A stretch of 64,000 bases of DNA, taken from assembly GCA_947683425.1 (NCBI GenBank), contig CANTUQ010000070.1, forward strand, positions 3,994,001 through 4,058,000, read 5' to 3'. Shown one piece after another: positions 59,022 through 64,000 of this stretch. Position 1 is the stretch's first letter. Each line of letters opens with the position of its first letter. Below the pieces are notes generated by a model. The model did no database searches and was not told where the DNA came from. It worked only from the letters and a program-made list of their open reading frames with translations. The translations under genes were made by a program, and so were the position numbers. The stretch is from Excoecaria cochinchinensis (lineage: Eukaryota; Streptophyta; Magnoliopsida; Malpighiales; Euphorbiaceae).

Positions 59022-60285
59022 TGTAGACACCGGGTCCCGAGACAGTCTACATCAAGATTACCCAATGATGAAATTAAGTGTGCCTGTTTATAGGCAAAAA
59101 TGGAAGTTAGAAGTGATGATTTTTTTGTCAAATTGATTTATTAAAAATAAATAAAAATGTATTTTAAAAATATTTTAAAAAATTATTTTGAGACAAAAAA
59201 GTGAGTTTTGGAGTTATTGTGTTTTAGCAAAGAAATTAAAAAAAAAATTCAGCGAATGTCGGGTTGCGGCAGCGCGTTGGGCGCGCGGGGGGCGCTCACC
59301 CACGCGCTGGGCACTGCGCACTGCTGCTGTGCTCGGGCGTGCCGACGGGCGTCGCTCGCCCCCTGACGCCCCCTCTTCACCCGTTTTTGATTTTTTTCAG
59401 TTATTGGCCTTTTTTTCTTCACTTTTAATGCTTTTTTCTTAATTTTTTCATAGAATTCAATGCTAAAACCTTTTATTTTCCAAACCCTTCAAATTCATGA
59501 GTTTTTTTTTTGTGATTATTGGAATTAAATTGATTTAATTCAATTTATTAAAAATCTAAATTTTTTGGGGATTATAAAATGATTTTTAGAGAGGGAATTT
59601 GGGGGAATTTTCTTAAGAAAAATATACTTTCTCTCTTCTTCTTCTTCTTCAAGAAAAATTCTCCAAGAGTTCTAATTTGATTTTACTAAGTTAATTCTTG
59701 AGATAAATAAATCAATTATTTGTTTTTGTGAATTCTTTATTACAATTTTTTCTTTAAGATAAATAAATAAATTATTTGTTTTTGGGATAAAATTTCATTA
59801 TATATTTTATTTTTCCAAATCAAGGTAAGGAATTTATCATCCAACTTCATTTATCACATCAAATTTGAGAGTAAACATTTTTGGCTCAACTTTTAATTTA
59901 ATTTTCAATTTATTTTTGTTTACAATTAGTTAGCTATCATGTAAATTTTTTTAGATCTATTATTTATTTTACTTTTTTATTTCTTGCATGTTTATTTAAT
60001 TGTTCATATTATTATTTCTTATTTTTAATCTTTTATTTAATTGTTCATATTATTATTTCTTATTTCTTATTTCTTATTTAATTGTTCATGTTCATATTAT
60101 TGTCATTATTTTTGTTCATATATTATTATTATTATTAGTATTATCATTTAACATGTGTTAGCATGATTGGCTTGTTTTATTTTTATTTTTATTCTTGCAT
60201 ATTTAATTTGATTGTTCATATTTTTTGATGTTATTATTATTATTATTACTTGCATATTTAATTTGACTGTTCATATTGTTTGATG

Positions 60286-60358
<73 letters not shown>

Positions 60359-61771
60359 TTGCATAGTTAATGGGATTGTTCATATTCTTTGATATTATTA
60401 TCATTAGTATTGTTATTATTATTGTGATTAGTGTTATCATTATTATTATTATTATTATTATTTGTCATTACTACTATCATTTTTATTATTTTTATTAGTT
60501 TTGTTTATCATTATAATTTATTATTGTTGTCATCATCATTATTATTATTATTATTTATGTTTTCATGCATGTTGAATTTTATTATTGTTGTTATTTTTAT
60601 TATTTATGCATGTTGAATTGTTAATGTGTTAAGTTATCTTTTTTATTATGCTATCTAATTAATCTGTCATGCATGATGTACTTTATTTGTTTTAATTCAT
60701 TTTTTACATGTTACATGTTTAACTCATTTTCATTACTAATACCACTCTCATTTGTATTTTTTTTATTTCAATAATTATTTTTACGTGTGACCTTTTTTTC
60801 AATGGCGAATGGGAGCTCATGGAAGTTTGAAGGCACCATTTTTGTGGGATGTTTTTTTAGCTTTTAGTATTATTTTAATTTTAATTTTATTTGCTTTTAT
60901 TATTTAATATGTAATTTGTAATAAGTTTGTTTATTTTCATGCACGTTAATTAAAAAATCAAAAAAATATTTATATTAATTAATTTAGTTTTCTTCTAAAT
61001 AAAAGTGGAACCAATGTCCTAGTTTTTGATCCAAATAAATTGTCACTTTAAAATCATTTTCTTTAATTATGCATGCGAGAACCAATGTCCTCATCGATAA
61101 TGAATACCCCGTTTTATGCATGATTTACATTTATTTTACAATAGGGGTTGTATTCCGCCCCTAATTTTATTGTAATCTGTTTTATTTACCTTTATTTTAA
61201 TTTACCATTTTATTATGTGATTAATTATTGCATCAATACGTATGAGAAAATGGATGAAAACTTAATTCAAAACTCAATTTTAATTTAACCAAAGTATGAA
61301 TAAATGAGAAGTCCCGAATCATCTCTGGTCTTTAGGTTTAACGAGGCGAGAGGGCCATCTCAATGTTCTTTGGGATGGGGCCTCCAAGACACCTCTTGTG
61401 TCCCGTAAAAAGGCTCAATTTGCACAGTCTTAGGCGCCACGAGGCGAGAGGGCCATTCTAATGTTCTATTAGGGTGGGGCCTCCAAAACACCTCTGGTTT
61501 GCCCAAGCGTGAGGCCGAGAGGGCCATCCTAATATTAGGGTGGGGCCTCCAAGACACATCCGGCTTGCCTATGATGGACATAGCTGCGCTGTCTTAACCT
61601 CACTGAGGGTAGACGAACTTTCCCAATGTTCTATTGGGTGGCGACTCCACGAAACCTCCTTATGGCCCGAAATAGACACCCTTGCAATTTCACTTGCAAG
61701 TTTTTATGAACCTCTCCTGATCGCCCTAAAGGCGGGCGTTCGGGATGCTCCGGGGTTCGGCGCGCGTCACA
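59022..61771 (+). repeat. 3' LTR of gag-only element
   Basis: 2,750 bp, collinear with 50280-52968. It differs by an extra GC-rich piece near 59275-59330 (GCGCGCGGGGGGCGCTCACC) and a longer (ATT)n at 60289-60357. The frames across it are repeat artefacts. Confidence 0.9.
60289..60357. repeat. (ATT)n microsatellite in 3' LTR
   Basis: About 23 consecutive ATT/TTA units. The equivalent place in the 5' LTR is far shorter, so the two LTRs have diverged by slippage. Confidence 0.9.
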
Positions 61772-61776
61772 GTACT

Positions 61777-64000
61777 CTATTGATGATTTTAAATATTATA
61801 TTATTTTTCTTAATCATTTTACTCGATATGTCTGGTACTATCCCTTAAAGAGAAAGTTTGATATGTGTGATATTTTCATTCGTTTTAAGGCACTAGTTGA
61901 AAATCATTTCAAATGCTCCATTGTCACTCTTTATTCTGATAATGGTAAGGAATATCAAGCTCTAGCTTCCTTTCTTTCACTTTATGGAATTTATCATCTA
62001 ATACCCCTTACATACACCTGAACACGATGGTTTTTCAGAATATCGACATTGATATATTGTTGAAACTGGTCTCTCTTTGCTTACTCATGCCTCACTTCCT
62101 ATTTCTTATTTGAACCATGCTTTCGCTACTACTGTGTATCTTATTAATCCCATGCCCACACTCATTATTTCCCTCTCTTCCCCTTATATGACTTTTTTTC
62201 GCTCTCTACCGAACTATACTAAACTTCACATCTTTGGTTGCCAGTGTTATCCTTGGCTTTGATCCTATTCCAGTCATAAACTTGAGTCTCGTTCTATTCC
62301 CTGCGTGTTTGTTGGGCACTTCCTCACCCAAAGTGTATATTTATGTCTTGATCCATCCATTTCCCAGATCTACACATCTCGTAATGTTAAATTTGTTGAA
62401 TCTATTTTTCCCTTCTTCTCTCTTTAGCACCAGTCTTCTCGCCCAAGTTCTGACCCAATTCTCAACTGGTATTCGTCGATGTCTGCTGTCCCCTCTTCGT
62501 CTGTGTTGCCATCGCTACTGCCAACTTGCCTCTGGGTTCAGATACCTTGCCCAGCCATCCCACTCCTGCCTGTAGCGACACCTCTCCTGACCTTATCACC
62601 CACTTCCTCCTCTTCATCTTTGCCACTCTCCTTAGCTTCCCCAGGTCTAGACCCACCCATAAACACTCAACCGATAACTACATGTGGCAAAAATCACATT
62701 CTCAATCCCATTTAGAAGCTCAATCTTGCTGCCTCCCTCACTTTATCCCCTTCCTTTGAATCGCACAATGTAACCCAAGCTTTCAAATATTCAAAATGGC
62801 GTCAGGCTATACATAAGGAGTATGATACCCTTATGTGTAATGGCACTAGGGATCTTCTTTCCCCATCTCCACAATAAAATTTGGCTGGGTGTAAGTGGAA
62901 TTTCATAATTAAATATTTACTTAATGGCTCCATTGATAGGTACAAAGCAAGATTGGTTGCTAAGGGGTTCCTTCAGTGTCCTGGAGTTGACTATAGTGAT
63001 ACATTCAGTCTTGTTGTCAAACCAACCAGTATCAAATTGGCGCCCAACCTTGTTGTTCGTCGTGGATGGCCTCTTCGTCAACTTGATGTTAATAATGCTT
63101 TTATTCAGAGCCATATCTTCGAGGATGTTTTTATTGTAAAACCCTCTGGGTTTCTTGATCATAATAATCCCACTCATGTTTGCAAGCTCCGCAAGGCTAT
63201 CTATAGTCTGAAACATGCACCATGAACCTGGTACTATGAGCTTCGCTAGTTTTTAATTGCTTCGTGGTTCGTTAATTCTCATACCACGTCATTATTTATA
63301 TTCAAATTTAGTGGTAATATCATTTATCTTCTTATTTATGTTGATAATATTATCATTACAGGGTAAAATGCCATTGTGGTTTAAAAGTTTGTTGATTTCC
63401 TTTGTCAAAGGTTCAAAGACCTTAGTGCATTAACTTATTTTCTTAGTGTTGAAGTTGCTCCTACTTCTTCTGGTTTACTACTATCTCAGAGAAAATATAT
63501 TTATTACCTTCTTACTTGCATTCACATGATTGGAGCTAAATCTGTTGCTACTCCAATTGCCATTGAACTAACACTTCAACTTCATTCTAGTATGGCTTTG
63601 AAAAATCCTTCAAAATATAGTAGGGTTGTTGGTAGTCTTCAATACTTATGTCTCACCCGCCTTGATATTGCCTATGTTGTCAATAAATTGTCCTAATTCA
63701 TGCATCACCCTACTAGTGATCATTGGACTGCAGTCAAGTACCTATTTCGATATCTCTCTGGTACAACTGATAATGGTCTTGCCTTAAGTTGCCACAAATC
63801 CATCTCTCTTCATGCCTTCTCGGATGCTGACCGGGCTGGTAATAAGGATGACTACATTTTCACCAATGCTTATATTGTGTATCTTGATAGCATTCCAATA
63901 TCCTGGTCTTTTAAGAAACAACGCATGGTTGCTTGCTCTTCAACTGAAGTGGAATATCGTGCAGTCGCCTCTACTGTTGCTGACTCGCATTGGATTTGTT
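61777..64000 (+). pseudogene. Decayed copia integrase, RT and RNase H (continuation of the Ale-like element)
   Basis: Continues the integrase cut at 50279: FLNHFTRYVWYYPLK, LYSDNGKEYQAL and IVETGLSLLTHASLP. RT follows from about 62881 (RYKARLVAKGFLQ, LRQLDVNNAFIQSHIFEDVF, where the usual TVK/NAFLHG context is altered), then LIYVDNIIITG, with the catalytic YVDD changed to YVDN. RNase H appears near the end (HAFSDADRAGNKDD, SSTEVEYRAVASTVADSHW) and runs off the window. Numerous stops (e.g. 61999-62020, 63223) and a scrambled segment at 62260-62880 show it is dead. Confidence 0.85.

Larger units (their letters stand above)
50280..61771 (+). mobile_element. Gag-only LTR retrotransposon (TR-GAG-like, Ogre/Tat-type gag)
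   Basis: An 11,492-bp element starting TGTAGATACCGGATCCCGAG and ending GCGCGCGTCACA, with exact TSD gtact (50275-50279, 61772-61776). LTRs of about 2.7 kb flank a primer site (TGGTGACTCCACTAGGGA), a gag region, and 3.7 kb of repeats. I find no protease, RT, RNase H or integrase motif between the LTRs. This matches the layout described for terminal-repeat retrotransposons with GAG domain. Such an element would depend on pol proteins from an autonomous relative. Confidence 0.9.
48481..64000 (+). mobile_element. Old Ale/Retrofit-like copia element, split by a nested LTR element; runs off the window
   Basis: Short 5' LTR (about 48481-48670, start uncertain because the expected TG is altered), then primer site TGGTATCAGAGC at 48671-48682, gag, protease and the start of integrase up to 50279. 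After the inserted 11.5-kb element and its gtact duplication, integrase resumes at 61777, followed by RT and RNase H to the window edge. The 3' LTR lies outside. Gag resembles the UBN2/Retrotran_gag_2 type of the Ale lineage. Many stops and frameshifts make it an old, dead copy. Confidence 0.85.

Noticed and set aside
60258..60440. Poly-Asn minus-strand frame
   Set aside because: Translation of (ATT)n.
1..64000. tRNA, rRNA or snRNA genes
   Set aside because: No tRNA-like cloverleaf boxes or rRNA segments were recognised by eye; a covariance-model scan would be decisive.

Overview
The window looks like nuclear DNA from a flowering plant, probably a eudicot. It is strongly AT-rich, has no operon-like gene packing, and has GT-AG introns. 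It carries plant-type En/Spm (CACTA) transposons, Ty1/copia elements with tRNA-iMet-type primer sites (TGGTATCAGAGC), a gag-only Ty3/gypsy-type element, and one spliced host gene with a plant-type methyl-CpG-binding domain. The species cannot be told from the sequence. About 80% of the window lies inside mobile elements, many nested inside one another, and target-site duplications (TSDs) let most edges be placed to the base.

Layout. 1-157: last coding stretch of an unrecognised gene. 671-1120: Mutator-type foldback MITE with a 9-bp TSD. 2352-16458: an outer CACTA element (TSD aaa). It is interrupted by a second, nearly complete CACTA element (3985-11195, TSD ggt) with TNP2- and TNPA-like genes, and by a 3.8-kb solo LTR (12180-15988, TSD catcc). 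17553-17941: small hAT-like element. 18426-20212: third CACTA element. Its right half plus flank is tandemly duplicated (19222-20421 and 20422-27657), and the second copy is split by a fourth CACTA element (20588-26638, TSD acc) that has captured an exon of the SAP18 gene. 29820-32424: diverged duplication plus a deleted copia relic.

33319-35702: an apparently intact five-exon host gene for a 230-aa MBD protein, the only convincing complete host gene here. 36857-45159: a full-length copia element on the minus strand with 515-bp LTRs and TSD tattt. Its gag-pol stays in one frame but is broken by eight stop codons. 48481-64000 (runs off the end): an old Ale/Retrofit-like copia element on the plus strand, cut in its integrase by a gag-only LTR element (50280-61771, TSD gtact) with 2.7-kb LTRs and a 147-bp higher-order minisatellite.

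How the parts relate. Inside the inner CACTA element, TNP2 would be the catalytic transposase and TNPA the protein that binds the subterminal repeats. TNP2 is cut short by a stop, so this copy is probably no longer autonomous. The other three CACTA elements are non-autonomous: they keep termini, subterminal repeats and a GC-rich leader but have no transposase. The LTR elements lack intact pol genes. All exon joins are inferred by eye from splice signals and phase and have no transcript support.
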